From Paenibacillus catalpae (GTDB taxonomy: Bacteria; Bacillota; Bacilli; Paenibacillales; Paenibacillaceae), in contig NZ_FOMT01000004.1 in NCBI RefSeq assembly GCF_900112695.1, forward strand, positions 558,001 through 622,000: DNA of 64,000 bases, read 5' to 3'. Below are positions 35,787 to 44,726 of the stretch, piece after piece. The notes under the pieces are model-generated. The model worked only from the letters and a program-made list of their open reading frames with translations. It searched no databases and was not told the DNA's origin. A program made the position numbers and the translations under genes. Every line of letters begins with the position of its first letter. Positions within the stretch are counted from its first letter, which is position 1.

Positions 35787-36829
35787 TGTCCCGCCGCCTT
35801 TACCGCCGTTTCCAGATCTGCATGGGCGCCATAGTACGACTTGTACCACTCGGCAAACCTTCCGATGCCTTCCTCAATTGTCGTCTCCGGACGGAAGTCC
35901 ACATCCGCCATCAGGCCGTCCACATCCGCATACGTCGCTGTCACATCACCCGGCTGCATCGGCTTAAACTCCATAACCGCCTTGCGCCCAAGCTTGTCCT
36001 CGATCGTATTGATGAACGTCATCAGTTCAACCGGCTTGTTGTTGCCGATGTTGTATACCTTATAAGGCGCATAGCTTGTGCCCGGATCCGGCTGCATGCG
36101 GTCCCATTCGGGATTCGGCTGCGGCGCATGATCGAGCAAGCGGTAAATGCCTTCCACAATGTCATCGATATACGTAAAATCACGCTGCATCTTGCCTTCG
36201 TTGAACACCTGGATCGGCTCGCCGGCCATGATTCTTTGCGTAAAGCTGAAGTACGCCATATCCGGGCGGCCCCATGGACCGTAAACCGTGAAGAACCGAA
36301 GGCCCGTCGTTGGCAGGTTGTATAGGTGGCTGTAGGCATGAGCCATCAGCTCGTTGGATTTTTTCGTTGCGGCATACAGGCTGACCGGATGGTCGACATT
36401 GTCGCTGACCGAGAACGGCATGCTGACATTCGCACCATACACGGAGCTCGAGGAAGCGTAGACCAGATGCTTGATGCCCGCCTGACGCGAAGCTTCCAGC
36501 ACATGCCCGAAGCCCGTCAAGTTCGTTTCCAGATAGGCAAAAGGATTCGTCAGACTGTAGCGCACCCCCGCCTGAGCTGCCAGATGGACGATCGTCGTGA
36601 CGCCTTCCTCCCGGATCAGCGCCAGCAGACCTTCGTAATCCGCCAGATCCTGCTCGACCCCGCGGAAGGAAGGAGAGGCAACCAGCTGAGCCCAGCGGTC
36701 CCTTTTCAGTTGCACATCGTAGTAATCGTTGAAATTATCCAATCCTACGACACGCTTGCCTTCCTTCAGCAATCTCGCGCTCAAATGGAAGCCGATAAAA
36801 CCTGCTGCTCCCGTCACCAAAATTGTCAT
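35783..36829 (-). CDS. UDP-glucuronate 4-epimerase-like NAD-dependent epimerase
   Basis: Extended SDR enzyme of 348 residues. NAD motif TGAAGFIGFHLS at residues ~6-17, catalytic YAATK (VSLYAATKKSNELMAH), and GLDNFNDYYDVQLKRDR near residue 31-47, a stretch typical of the CapI/LspL group that converts UDP-GlcA to UDP-GalA. The locus also encodes the UDP-GlcA-forming dehydrogenase, which supports this. A UDP-glucose 4-epimerase role is less likely. It overlaps both neighbours by 4 bp. Confidence 0.87.
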   Translation of the reverse strand: MTILVTGAAGFIGFHLSARLLKEGKRVVGLDNFNDYYDVQLKRDRWAQLVASPSFRGVEQDLADYEGLLALIREEGVTTIVHLAAQAGVRYSLTNPFAYLETNLTGFGHVLEASRQAGIKHLVYASSSSVYGANVSMPFSVSDNVDHPVSLYAATKKSNELMAHAYSHLYNLPTTGLRFFTVYGPWGRPDMAYFSFTQRIMAGEPIQVFNEGKMQRDFTYIDDIVEGIYRLLDHAPQPNPEWDRMQPDPGTSYAPYKVYNIGNNKPVELMTFINTIEDKLGRKAVMEFKPMQPGDVTATYADVDGLMADVDFRPETTIEEGIGRFAEWYKSYYGAHADLETAVKAAGQ

Positions 36830-38175
36830 AACGCCTCCACCCTTTCTCTGCTCTCGCTTGTACTCGAACTTGTGCTTGTTGTGCTGCTTGTTGTGCTGCT
36901 TGTCGTGCCCGTGCTGCCTGTATAGGCCTCGCTTTGCGCGGCCCGCTCAACGCGGACGGCATCCGCGGTTACTGTTTCTTTCAAGGAGCCTTGTTTGACC
37001 GCATCGCCAAAGGACTGCCAGAACGCCTGCCGCTTCGCATCCAGCAGCTTCTTCGTAAACTGCCGGGAATGGCCGAAATTACGCTCGGCCTGTTCTATCA
37101 GCCATTTGCGGTCAAACGTCGCGCGTTTGATCTGCTCGGCAAGGATACCGACTTGGCCCGGACGATGCAGACAGCTGTCGTGAATCAGCTCGGGAATACC
37201 GCCTGCCGTAGATCCAAGCACCGGGCATCCCCGGCTCATCGCTTCAATCGTTGCCCGCGGCAGCCCTTCCTGGTAGCTTGGCTGCAGGTACAGATCGATG
37301 CCGTCCAGCCATTCGAAGACAGCCCCGCCGCTAGGCAGTACGCCCTCGAAGGATACGAGGCTGCCGATTCCCAGCTTGTCGGCCATGGCCTGCCAGCGTG
37401 CCGGATCTCCGTCACCGAGTACGCGGAACTTTGTTGCCGGCAGCTGCGGCTTGGCTTTGGCGATCGCTCGAAGGGCGATATCAATGCCTTTCGTGCGGCC
37501 GTTCAGCGAACCGATCAATCCGATCGTCATCGGCGCATCCGGGCTCATCGCATGCAGACGTTCCAGTCTGCGGGTCAGCACCTCTTCCCCCGGCTCCGGA
37601 ATTTCAACGTTGGAGCAGGATTCCGTCTTGCCGCCGATATTCGGATAACGCTGCTGCAGAAACTTCTCGGTTACATAGAGCGCATAAGGCGCGTCCTTGA
37701 CGATAGCCCGTGTCTGATTAAGCGAGAAAGGCGCGTACAGCTTGCCCTGCAGGTTGCCGTAATTCCACAGCCCGTCCCAGGCGCAGGCAACCACTTCAAC
37801 GGCGTAAGGCTTGCCCATTTTACGCGCAACCCGAATCGCCTCTGCTCCAATCTCGCTTGGCACGCGTGCAATAACGGCGTCGGCCTTGCCGATCGCTTCC
37901 TGCAGCAGCTGCTCAATGTAGCCCCGCTTGGTCATTTTGTTAACCGGATTGCTTAGTGACGGTAGCACGAGAAAGTCAACATCTGGTCCGCTCGACAGTG
38001 TCTTGCCCGCCATATCGGCATCCGAGGATGCCTTCTTGCCCCGGCAGGCAACCGTAATCTGGTCGAATACGCCGAGATATCGCTCCCATACGGCATAAGG
38101 CAGCTTGCCGCCGGAGAAAAATTTCCCCGATTCGTTAAAATAAAACGTATGGTCATGTGCCCAAAGCACGTTCAT
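36826..38175 (-). CDS. GT4 glycosyltransferase with Ser/Thr-rich C-terminal tail
   Basis: Cytoplasmic GT-B glycosyltransferase of 449 residues. Donor-binding markers: GLIGSLNGRTKGIDIALRA, RVLGDGDP, SYQEGLPRATIEAMSRGCP. After residue ~418 there is a low-complexity tail (TGSTGTTSSTTSS, TSTSSSTSES) coded by repeats of ACAAGCAGC-like triplets, ending in the 4-bp overlap with the epimerase gene. GGAGGGAAAA precedes the ATG. It is the first gene downstream of the hairpin-rich gap that splits the locus, so it may begin a separate transcript. Sugar specificity is unknown. Confidence 0.88.
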   Translation of the reverse strand: MNVLWAHDHTFYFNESGKFFSGGKLPYAVWERYLGVFDQITVACRGKKASSDADMAGKTLSSGPDVDFLVLPSLSNPVNKMTKRGYIEQLLQEAIGKADAVIARVPSEIGAEAIRVARKMGKPYAVEVVACAWDGLWNYGNLQGKLYAPFSLNQTRAIVKDAPYALYVTEKFLQQRYPNIGGKTESCSNVEIPEPGEEVLTRRLERLHAMSPDAPMTIGLIGSLNGRTKGIDIALRAIAKAKPQLPATKFRVLGDGDPARWQAMADKLGIGSLVSFEGVLPSGGAVFEWLDGIDLYLQPSYQEGLPRATIEAMSRGCPVLGSTAGGIPELIHDSCLHRPGQVGILAEQIKRATFDRKWLIEQAERNFGHSRQFTKKLLDAKRQAFWQSFGDAVKQGSLKETVTADAVRVERAAQSEAYTGSTGTTSSTTSSTTSTSSSTSESRERVEAL

Positions 38176-38207
38176 GCCGTTTTCCCTCCTTCTGTTGCCT
38201 GCCGGGC

Positions 38208-38347
38208 GGCGGTATTGCCGCCTTAGGCTGGCTTCGGGGCTGCAATAAGACCCTGCCGGGGTCTTATTGGCCCTGTTTTCACCCTGCGCGGGGCATATAG
38301 CGCCCTCGCAGGGCTTTATTCATCTGCCCTGCGGCGGAATTGCCGCC
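38208..38347. other. Hairpin cluster flanking the tandem palindromic array
   Basis: Four separate inverted repeats: GGCGGTATTGCCGCC (38208-38222), CAATAAGAC paired with GTCTTATTG (38243-38269), GCCCT-CGC-AGGGC (38302-38314) and GGCGGAATTGCCGCC (38333-38347). The first and last are near-identical. None has a T-run typical of terminators. Confidence 0.65.
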
Positions 38348-38369
38348 TAGGGCGTGCTCAACGGATACG

Positions 38370-38765
38370 TTAAGGTCCCTGAGGGATCTTAACTACCCTA
38401 AGTAACTGCTATTTCCGCAGCTTAAGGTCCCTCACGGACCTTAAACCCACTACCATCTGCATTTCCTCGACTATTGCACCTTTTCGCTGGCATTAAGGTC
38501 CCTGAGGGACCTTAACTACCCGAAGCAACTGCAATTTCCGGAGCTTAAGGTCCCTCACGGACCTTAAACCCCCTCTAACTGCTGCTTTCCCTCGACTATT
38601 GCAGCTTTTGGCTGGCATTAAGGTCCCTTAAGGACCTTAGCTACCCGAAGTAACTGCTATTTCCGCAGCTTAAGGTCTCTCACGGACCTTAAACCTCCTC
38701 TAACTGCTGCTTTCCCTCGACTATTGCAGCTTTTCGCTGGCATTAAGGTCCATGAGGGACCTTAA
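38370..38765. repeat. Tandem ~124-bp repeat with paired palindromes (about 3.2 copies)
   Basis: Seven 23-bp palindromes with TTAAGGTCC...GGACCTTAA arms start at 38370, 38422, 38493, 38545, 38618, 38670 and 38743. They alternate a GAG-type and a CAC-type centre. The same-type distances are 123, 125, 125 bp. The 29-bp (AACTGCTATTTCCGCAGC) and ~50-bp (CTTTCCCTCGACTATTGCAG) spacers are also conserved. It fills the gap between the acetyltransferase and the GT4 gene of the polysaccharide locus. Confidence 0.95.
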
Positions 38766-38848
38766 CTACCCGAAGTAGTTACTTTTTCTAGGGGTTACGC
38801 CAGCCAAAGCAAGCAGCCCGCGAAAGGCACCAGCCTTCAGCTTTGCCT

Positions 38849-39526
38849 TCACGCACCCTCAGGCGCGGGGGCCGCTCCCGTCCCGATGCTCTTCACAGGG
38901 CGGGCCGGCACGCCGGCCGCAAGTGTTCCTGCGGCGACCGGCTTGTTCACAACGGCGCCGGCGGCAATTACCGCACGGGCGCCAATCTCGACGCCGGCAA
39001 GGATGCGGACGCCGCAGCCGACCCAGACATCTCGGCCAATCCGAATGGCCGAGCCAAGCACGGGATTGTCGCGAATCGGCAGCGACGGATCATTCCAGGT
39101 ATGCTGGAACGATACGACCGACGATTGATGCGCGATCGATACTTCATCCTCGATAATGAGTCCGCCGTAAGCATCGATATAACATTGCTTATGGATACTC
39201 ACATTCGAGCCAATTACCAGGCGTTCCGGATAACGGAGCTCTACCGAGCGTCCAATCAGCACATTATCGCCGCAGCGTTTGGCCAGCCGTCTCAGCAGCA
39301 CGTATCGCATAGCTACACCCGGCAGATCCGGCAGCCAGTCGCTTAACACCCACATCCACTGCAGCAGCGGCCTCGGCACCGGCTTCAACACGGCTTCCGC
39401 CAGGCGAAGCACCCCACGGAACCGGCCGAACTGGTCACGGCCCCGTTTCTTCGTCTTATGGACTGCACTCCGTTCCAATCGTTCTCCCGTCCATTCACCT
39501 GCCCTATGTCGTTCTCGTTCCCGCAT
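38849..39526 (-). CDS. Hexapeptide-repeat acyltransferase (serine-acetyltransferase-like fold)
   Basis: O-acetyltransferase of 225 residues. The N-terminal ~85 residues are helical and basic. The left-handed beta helix begins near GDNVLIGRSVELRYPERLVIGS and includes VSFQHTWND (likely catalytic His), VWVGCGVRILAGVEIGARAVIAAGAVVNK and the GVPARPVK end, as in the WcaF/CapG group. ATG 39526 follows AAAGGGGAG. It overlaps the upstream membrane-protein gene by 23 bp. It is expected to O-acetylate the polysaccharide or a precursor. It ends the first block of the locus. Confidence 0.84.
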   Translation of the reverse strand: MRERERHRAGEWTGERLERSAVHKTKKRGRDQFGRFRGVLRLAEAVLKPVPRPLLQWMWVLSDWLPDLPGVAMRYVLLRRLAKRCGDNVLIGRSVELRYPERLVIGSNVSIHKQCYIDAYGGLIIEDEVSIAHQSSVVSFQHTWNDPSLPIRDNPVLGSAIRIGRDVWVGCGVRILAGVEIGARAVIAAGAVVNKPVAAGTLAAGVPARPVKSIGTGAAPAPEGA

Positions 39527-40865
39527 GACCGTCACTCCCCTTTCCGCCAGCAAGTCTTTCATGCCAAGCAGGTGCTGTCGCCCCTCCACTTGGCTTAGGA
39601 GCAGCCACAAGCTGCTTCAGCTCCCGGCTTTGTTCAGCCTCTAATGACTGAATTTTTCGATGTTTCAGAATAAAGATTTTGCGGCACCACACCATTGCGT
39701 AGGCAGCTATCGTATAGAGAAGCGGCAGCACTGGCAGCTTCTTGCGCACCATGTTGTCCCCGATCGTTCCAACGCCGTAGTCCAGCTCCCGGCCTGTAAT
39801 TGTAACGTATCCGACCAGTACCAGCGCGCAGGCATAAGTGAAGATCAGAAGCGCCGCCATCAGGTAAAATTTCCTTGTCTCCTTGTACACAATCGCCTGA
39901 TAGACCGAGATCATCAGCACAATGCCCATAAACACCGCTTCCAGCGTCCGCAGCAGCAGCTCCGGCTCCCAGTTGCTGAAGTTCATCGGATTCGGACTGA
40001 TGAACAAGAAGATCGACAGCATCACCGCATTAATGATGCCAAGCGGTCCAATCTGCATGAACAGCAGGCCTGCCGCCGCCAGCATAACGCAAACCGCAGT
40101 GCGGATCCGCTGGGTATACAGGAAGTAAAAGCACAGCGTGTAGATTACCGCGTAATCCCTTAGCCCTGTCGCGTACAGAATGACAATAAGGAACAGCAGC
40201 CATCTTTTCTGCAGCAGCAGCAGTGCCCCGAGTAATCCCAGCCATACGCAGGTAATGTCTTTGGCGAACAAAGAGGACATGTACATAAGCGACGGACTGA
40301 GCATTAATCCAATCACGGAGATAATCATAAATGGCTGCCTCGAGTTATCCGGATCCGGAAGGGCGTAAGCGAATCGGCTGTCGTTCAGCCGGTAAGAGCT
40401 GTTGACTATCAGAATGAGCAATACGGTGTTGAACAAAATAATCGCCAGCGGATCATCCAGCTCCAGCCACTTGTAAAAGGGCATGTACATCAGACCAAAC
40501 ACCGGGTAGGCGGAAATGTTCATCCAGCCGCTCTGTATCTGCTCAATCGCGTACGGCATAAACTGCGACAGCTTCTCGAAGGTCGTTACTTGCTCGTAGT
40601 AATGAATCTCATCCGGTCCGGCCAGCGGATTGACCGTTGCCGCGTAGATGGCTTTGCCCGCAAGCGTAGCGGTAAAGCTCGCCATCAGCAGCACCGGTGC
40701 ATTCGGCCAGCGCATCAGGACGAAGAATGGCAGCAGCAGCCCGCAGTATAGAATAAGCGACAGCCTTTCATCCGCCGCAAAAGCCCATCTCGCCGTCAGC
40801 ACCAGCAGGACGGAGTAGCCAACCAGCATGATTCTCTTCGTATCTACTAACCGATCAACCTGCAT
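39504..40865 (-). CDS. Multi-pass membrane protein, polymerase (Wzy) or GT-C candidate
   Basis: Encodes 453 residues with about ten to twelve hydrophobic segments and a hydrophilic C-terminal tail of ~55 residues. A large loop after TM3 carries NPLAGPDEIHYYEQVTTFEKL; an acidic DE pair at this place is common in GT-C glycosyltransferases. The only polytopic protein in the locus besides the flippase, it is the best candidate for the repeat-unit polymerase. I do not recognise a specific family. The start overlaps the end of the upstream glycosyltransferase gene by 11 bp. Confidence 0.75.
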   Translation of the reverse strand: MQVDRLVDTKRIMLVGYSVLLVLTARWAFAADERLSLILYCGLLLPFFVLMRWPNAPVLLMASFTATLAGKAIYAATVNPLAGPDEIHYYEQVTTFEKLSQFMPYAIEQIQSGWMNISAYPVFGLMYMPFYKWLELDDPLAIILFNTVLLILIVNSSYRLNDSRFAYALPDPDNSRQPFMIISVIGLMLSPSLMYMSSLFAKDITCVWLGLLGALLLLQKRWLLFLIVILYATGLRDYAVIYTLCFYFLYTQRIRTAVCVMLAAAGLLFMQIGPLGIINAVMLSIFLFISPNPMNFSNWEPELLLRTLEAVFMGIVLMISVYQAIVYKETRKFYLMAALLIFTYACALVLVGYVTITGRELDYGVGTIGDNMVRKKLPVLPLLYTIAAYAMVWCRKIFILKHRKIQSLEAEQSRELKQLVAAPKPSGGATAPAWHERLAGGKGSDGHAGTRTT

Positions 40866-41994
40866 AGAGCCGCTCCAGCCTTGCCGCGCTTACGCGGATA
40901 TCATAGCCGCGCTCGCCAAGCGCTTCCGCTCTTTCCTGCCATTCCCCGCCGCCATGATTCTTGCGCTCGGCGAGACTAGCCAGCGCTTCCGCCCAGCGCT
41001 CCGGCGAATCATTCACCGCCAGGCGCTCGATGAGACCGATCCGCAGATCCGCTTCCCGCGGCACGCCTTCCGAGATCAGACATGGCACACCTGCCGCCTG
41101 TGCTTCAATGAGCACGATGCCAAGTCCCTCATACAGAGACGGCAGTACAAAAGCATCCAGTGCGCCCAGCAGCTCCGGCACATCCTTGCGGAGGCCAAGG
41201 AAGCTGACCTTGTCCGCTATTCCAAGCTCACGCGCCTTTTGCTCCATCTCCGGACGCAGCGGACCGTCTCCGCAGAGCAGAAGACGCGACTTCGGACGCA
41301 GCTTCACCAGGCTTGCGAAGCTGTCCAGCAGCAGCGCATGATTCTTCTGCTTGCTGAACCGGCCGATATGGCCAATCAGCAGCTCATCCTCTGCTGCTCC
41401 GAAGCGGCGGCGCAGCTCCTGACGGTTCTCCTGTACAAGCGACTCGTAAGGAGCCAGGGTAATTGCATTCGGGAATACATCCACGCGTCCGTCCTTCCAG
41501 CAGCTGTTGCCGAACAGCGATTCGCAGGCCGCCCGCGAGCAGCCAAGCATATTCGTCGAATACCGGCTGATCAAGCTCCGCATATACGACCGGTACAGAT
41601 TGCGTATTGGCGAAGACGACTTGCTGTCGCTTGTGTTGTGACTGTGGCTGATCCGCACCGGCACGCCAAGCTTGTCCGCCAGCTTAAGCACATAGCCGCT
41701 GAAGCCAAATACATGACTGTGCACCGCTGCATACGGCCCGTACTTGTTCATGTTGGCCATCAGCTGCTTGCGGAAGGAACGAATCCCATCCTTCGGCGGC
41801 GGCTGAACGAAGATCGTTCCTCCAAGCTCCCGAATCTCATCATCGTAGAAGGATGGCTCCGCCGACTGTACGGCAAAATGAAATTCATATTTGTCCCGGT
41901 CGATATTCCGGTATACATTCATCAGCAGCGTTTCAATGCCGCCGGGATGCATGCGTCCAACGACATGCAGCACTTTGATTTTGGTATGGCTCAT
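40855..41994 (-). CDS. GT4 glycosyltransferase (EpsF-like)
   Basis: GT-B glycosyltransferase of 379 residues. The acceptor-side loop is VVGRMHPGGIETLLMNVYRN, typical of EpsF-type enzymes of exopolysaccharide loci, with HSHVFGFSGYVLKLADKLG; the donor side has IGHIGRFSKQKNH and PSLYEGLGIVLIEAQAAGVP. The start overlaps the pyruvyltransferase stop (ATGA). The added sugar cannot be read from sequence. Confidence 0.9.
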   Translation of the reverse strand: MSHTKIKVLHVVGRMHPGGIETLLMNVYRNIDRDKYEFHFAVQSAEPSFYDDEIRELGGTIFVQPPPKDGIRSFRKQLMANMNKYGPYAAVHSHVFGFSGYVLKLADKLGVPVRISHSHNTSDSKSSSPIRNLYRSYMRSLISRYSTNMLGCSRAACESLFGNSCWKDGRVDVFPNAITLAPYESLVQENRQELRRRFGAAEDELLIGHIGRFSKQKNHALLLDSFASLVKLRPKSRLLLCGDGPLRPEMEQKARELGIADKVSFLGLRKDVPELLGALDAFVLPSLYEGLGIVLIEAQAAGVPCLISEGVPREADLRIGLIERLAVNDSPERWAEALASLAERKNHGGGEWQERAEALGERGYDIRVSAARLERLYAG

Positions 41995-43235
41995 GGCAGT
42001 ATTCTCCCGATATGTTCATAGAGCTGCAATTTTTTCGCATCAATCGCCGGTCCCGAATCGGCCATCCGGCCATCTACCGCCGCGGCAAGCTGCTGCCTGC
42101 TCTCACGGAAGTCGATCAGCTGGCTCTTCATGCCCAGATCCGCAAAAATATTCTCAAGCTTCCGGTCCCAGATAAGCCCGTATGTCGGCTTACCCATCGC
42201 AAGCGACGGAATGCAGGCATGCAGCCGCTGCGCAATAACGGTATCACAGGCGGCGATCGTTCCGACCAGCTGTTCCACGGTTGTGGGGTACGGCGTGAAC
42301 TCGACACCCTTCAAGCCCGCCAGACGAGGCTTCACAAACTCCTCGACAAAAGCGTTATCCGATGCCGCGCCGTTGGTGAAAAAGCTTACGCCATGGCCCG
42401 CTCCAAGAGCGAACTTCGCCGCATGCGCCCACCAATCGGCACAAGCCTCGCGCTCCCATCGGAGCTCGCAGTGACGGTTCATCTCATGCGGATCCATCAC
42501 GCCGAGGCCAATCGTCCGCTTCCCTTGGCTTTCCTGACCCGCAGCCGCCTCCGTCAGACCAAAAGCTTCCGGCGTAAACAGCGCCGGGTCGGCTAACGTA
42601 ACCGTCTTGCCCGCTAGCTCTGGATCCAAGCCTAGCAGGAACCGCCGAGAATCTTCATCCCGTACAGCGATGGATGCTGCGTACCGGCAAACCCCAAGCA
42701 GCCAGCGCTTCGCCTGGGAGCTCCAAGGTCCGCGTGCGCCAACAAGCAGAATATGAAGCGGCTTGCCTTGGCGCTTCGCCTCTTCCGCCACGCGGCGGAC
42801 GGCTAACGGGAATGTCCAGTAGGTATCAATGAGCAGATGGCCGCCCCCGATCATTACGGCTTCCGATTCGCCAACCGCCTGCTTTAATTCACGGTTCAGC
42901 TTCTCGTTCTTGCTGCGGTGGATCCAGTAAGCCTTCAGGCGCCGAAGCGCATCGGGCGTCATCTTCTTGCTCGAGCCGGCGCTGTTCAGCTTCAAGGCTG
43001 GCGCCGAAGCACCCTGCTCAACCGCCGCTGACCTTGGCGGGCCAGCCAGCGCGTAATGCAAACCGCCGCGGGCGGAGTAGATCGGCATCGACTGGTCGCA
43101 GCGGCCGTCCAGCAGGTCGAAATGAATAACCTGATGCTTGCCTCGCATGGAGATAATCCGATTTAACGTGTAGGCGATGAGGCCGTCGCCCAAATTCGGC
43201 GACTTCGGAACCCCCGCCAGCAGTACTTTCTTCAC
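41991..43235 (-). CDS. Polysaccharide pyruvyl transferase family protein
   Basis: Transfers a pyruvyl ketal from phosphoenolpyruvate to a sugar (PF04230 family), 414 residues. Visible markers are NLGDGLIAYTLNRI at the N-terminus, VMIGGGHLLIDTYWT, and the C-terminal VIAQRLHACIPSLAMGKPTYGLIWD. It begins with GTG, overlapping the flippase stop (GTGA). Bacillus loci carry related genes (epsI/epsO). Pyruvylation would add negative charge to the polymer. Confidence 0.88.
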   Translation of the reverse strand: MKKVLLAGVPKSPNLGDGLIAYTLNRIISMRGKHQVIHFDLLDGRCDQSMPIYSARGGLHYALAGPPRSAAVEQGASAPALKLNSAGSSKKMTPDALRRLKAYWIHRSKNEKLNRELKQAVGESEAVMIGGGHLLIDTYWTFPLAVRRVAEEAKRQGKPLHILLVGARGPWSSQAKRWLLGVCRYAASIAVRDEDSRRFLLGLDPELAGKTVTLADPALFTPEAFGLTEAAAGQESQGKRTIGLGVMDPHEMNRHCELRWEREACADWWAHAAKFALGAGHGVSFFTNGAASDNAFVEEFVKPRLAGLKGVEFTPYPTTVEQLVGTIAACDTVIAQRLHACIPSLAMGKPTYGLIWDRKLENIFADLGMKSQLIDFRESRQQLAAAVDGRMADSGPAIDAKKLQLYEHIGRILP

Positions 43236-44626
43236 GAGTAATTCCCCCTCTTTCTAACAAGCGCCAGTCTTGGCGCCCATGCAAGCGTCTGAATCCCCGG
43301 CCTCTTGCTGACCAGCAGCACGGCGGCCGAGTTCCAGACGATAATCGATATGGTAGCGGCAAGTGCGCCGCCAAGCATGCCGAGCTGCGGGATCAAAAGC
43401 GCATTAAGCGCCGCGTTCACCACTGCTGCGGCAATCAGTATTTTCGTTAACGCGTTTTGGCGTCCGGTCATTGTAGCTACGGTGCCGTTCTGTCCGCAAT
43501 AAGCGCTGAACAGCTGGCCAAAAGCCAGAATCAGAAGGGACGGATAGGCTTGCGTAAATTCAGGGCCGAACAGCCCAAGCGTCCAATGGCCAAGAACAAC
43601 GAAGTAGGCAAACACGACTGCAGCGAAAGCAAATCCAATCCGCCCCGTCCGCATGCATACCCGCTGGAGCCCTGCCATATCGCCTTTCGCATACTTTTCG
43701 GATACGAGCGGTGAAGCCGTCATATTGACGGCCGTCAGCATGAACGATACCAGTACAGCAAGCCGGACCGCTGCAGAGAACAGGCCTGATTCCGTCTCTC
43801 CCCGCATGAAGCCCATCATTAACACGTTTAATTGTCCAAGAATTAAATACATACCGGCGTTAACCATTAACGACGATGATAATCGCAGCCAGCCCCGCGT
43901 CTCGAAGCTTGGGACAACGCCGGCCGTCTGCGAGCCGATCCGCTTCTTCAGCACGACAGCACCAATTACATAGGTGACTGCCGTCGCAACCAGATAGCAC
44001 AGCAGCGCCATAGCTGCGCCAAGCTCTACTCCCGCCGCGCCAAGCGCAGCGACAAAGCCGATGGTCAGTACCGGCCGGATGATTTTCTCCGGCATCTGTG
44101 CGAACAACGCATCCTTCATTGCCTGCAGCGCGCTTTGGCGCAAGGTGGCGAGCGTCAGAAGCGGAATCGAGGCAAAGCCTGCGATATACGCAATCGTTTT
44201 GGCGTGCTCAGCGGTCCCGCCCTGCTCTCCTCTGCCCCAGTCCATCCACGCCACCACCGCAATGCCGATGAGCGCTGTAATGACGGAGAGAGTGAGTCCA
44301 ATCTGATTGCTTCGGCGCAGGAGGCCTTTGATCAGCGGCCAATCCCCCTTCACCCGATAGGCGGAGACAAGCTTGACCGTTGTGGTATCAAAGCCAAGCT
44401 TCGCCGGGAACACCATAAACGTCACGACGGTTGTTACAAAAGCGTATATTCCGTAATCTTCGACGCCGAGCAGCCGGGCCAGCGCGATCTGCAGCAGCAT
44501 CGCCAGCCCCATTCCAATGGAATTGATCAGGAAGCTGGCGCCCCCTCCCCGGCTGAGCCGAGAAGTAATAAGCGTTCGAATGGACCCTGAGCCGGTAGCG
44601 CCGTCCTCCTTACCGCTATTGTTCAT
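43232..44626 (-). CDS. Polysaccharide flippase (Wzx/MATE-like, MVF superfamily)
   Basis: Membrane transporter of 464 residues with about 12-14 hydrophobic segments, expected to flip the lipid-linked unit across the membrane. Typical start: FLINSIGMGLAMLLQIALARLLGVEDYGIYAFV. Inside it, PEKIIRPVLTI and LFGPEFTQAYPSLLILAFGQ are characteristic of oligosaccharide flippases. GAGGAGTG is 9 bp before the ATG at 44626. It follows a pair of double-hairpin repeats. Confidence 0.9.
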   Translation of the reverse strand: MNNSGKEDGATGSGSIRTLITSRLSRGGGASFLINSIGMGLAMLLQIALARLLGVEDYGIYAFVTTVVTFMVFPAKLGFDTTTVKLVSAYRVKGDWPLIKGLLRRSNQIGLTLSVITALIGIAVVAWMDWGRGEQGGTAEHAKTIAYIAGFASIPLLTLATLRQSALQAMKDALFAQMPEKIIRPVLTIGFVAALGAAGVELGAAMALLCYLVATAVTYVIGAVVLKKRIGSQTAGVVPSFETRGWLRLSSSLMVNAGMYLILGQLNVLMMGFMRGETESGLFSAAVRLAVLVSFMLTAVNMTASPLVSEKYAKGDMAGLQRVCMRTGRIGFAFAAVVFAYFVVLGHWTLGLFGPEFTQAYPSLLILAFGQLFSAYCGQNGTVATMTGRQNALTKILIAAAVVNAALNALLIPQLGMLGGALAATISIIVWNSAAVLLVSKRPGIQTLAWAPRLALVRKRGNYS

Positions 44627-44641
44627 GCTGCACACTCCTCA

Positions 44642-44715
44642 AAAGAATTGCAGAGCAATTCTTACTTCGTAAGCATTAACTTAAAGAATTGCGTAGTAAT
44701 TCTTGCTTCGTAAGC
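44642..44715. repeat. Double-hairpin repeat, tandem pair (locus 2)
   Basis: Two 33-bp copies at 44642-44674 and 44683-44715 (AAAGAATTGC, short spacer, GCAATTCTTAC, loop, GTAAGC). They are the same family as 23433-23512 but with a 3-base centre. They sit between the flippase and dehydratase genes, both read on the minus strand. Confidence 0.8.
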
Positions 44716-44726
44716 TTTCGCTATGT

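Noticed and set aside
35188..35834. Plus-strand frames opposite the glycosyltransferase fusion
   Set aside because: Antisense shadows in a GC-rich gene; no start signal or motif.
38370..38765. CRISPR array
   Set aside because: Regular palindromic repeats are present, but the spacers are conserved between units and there are no cas genes.
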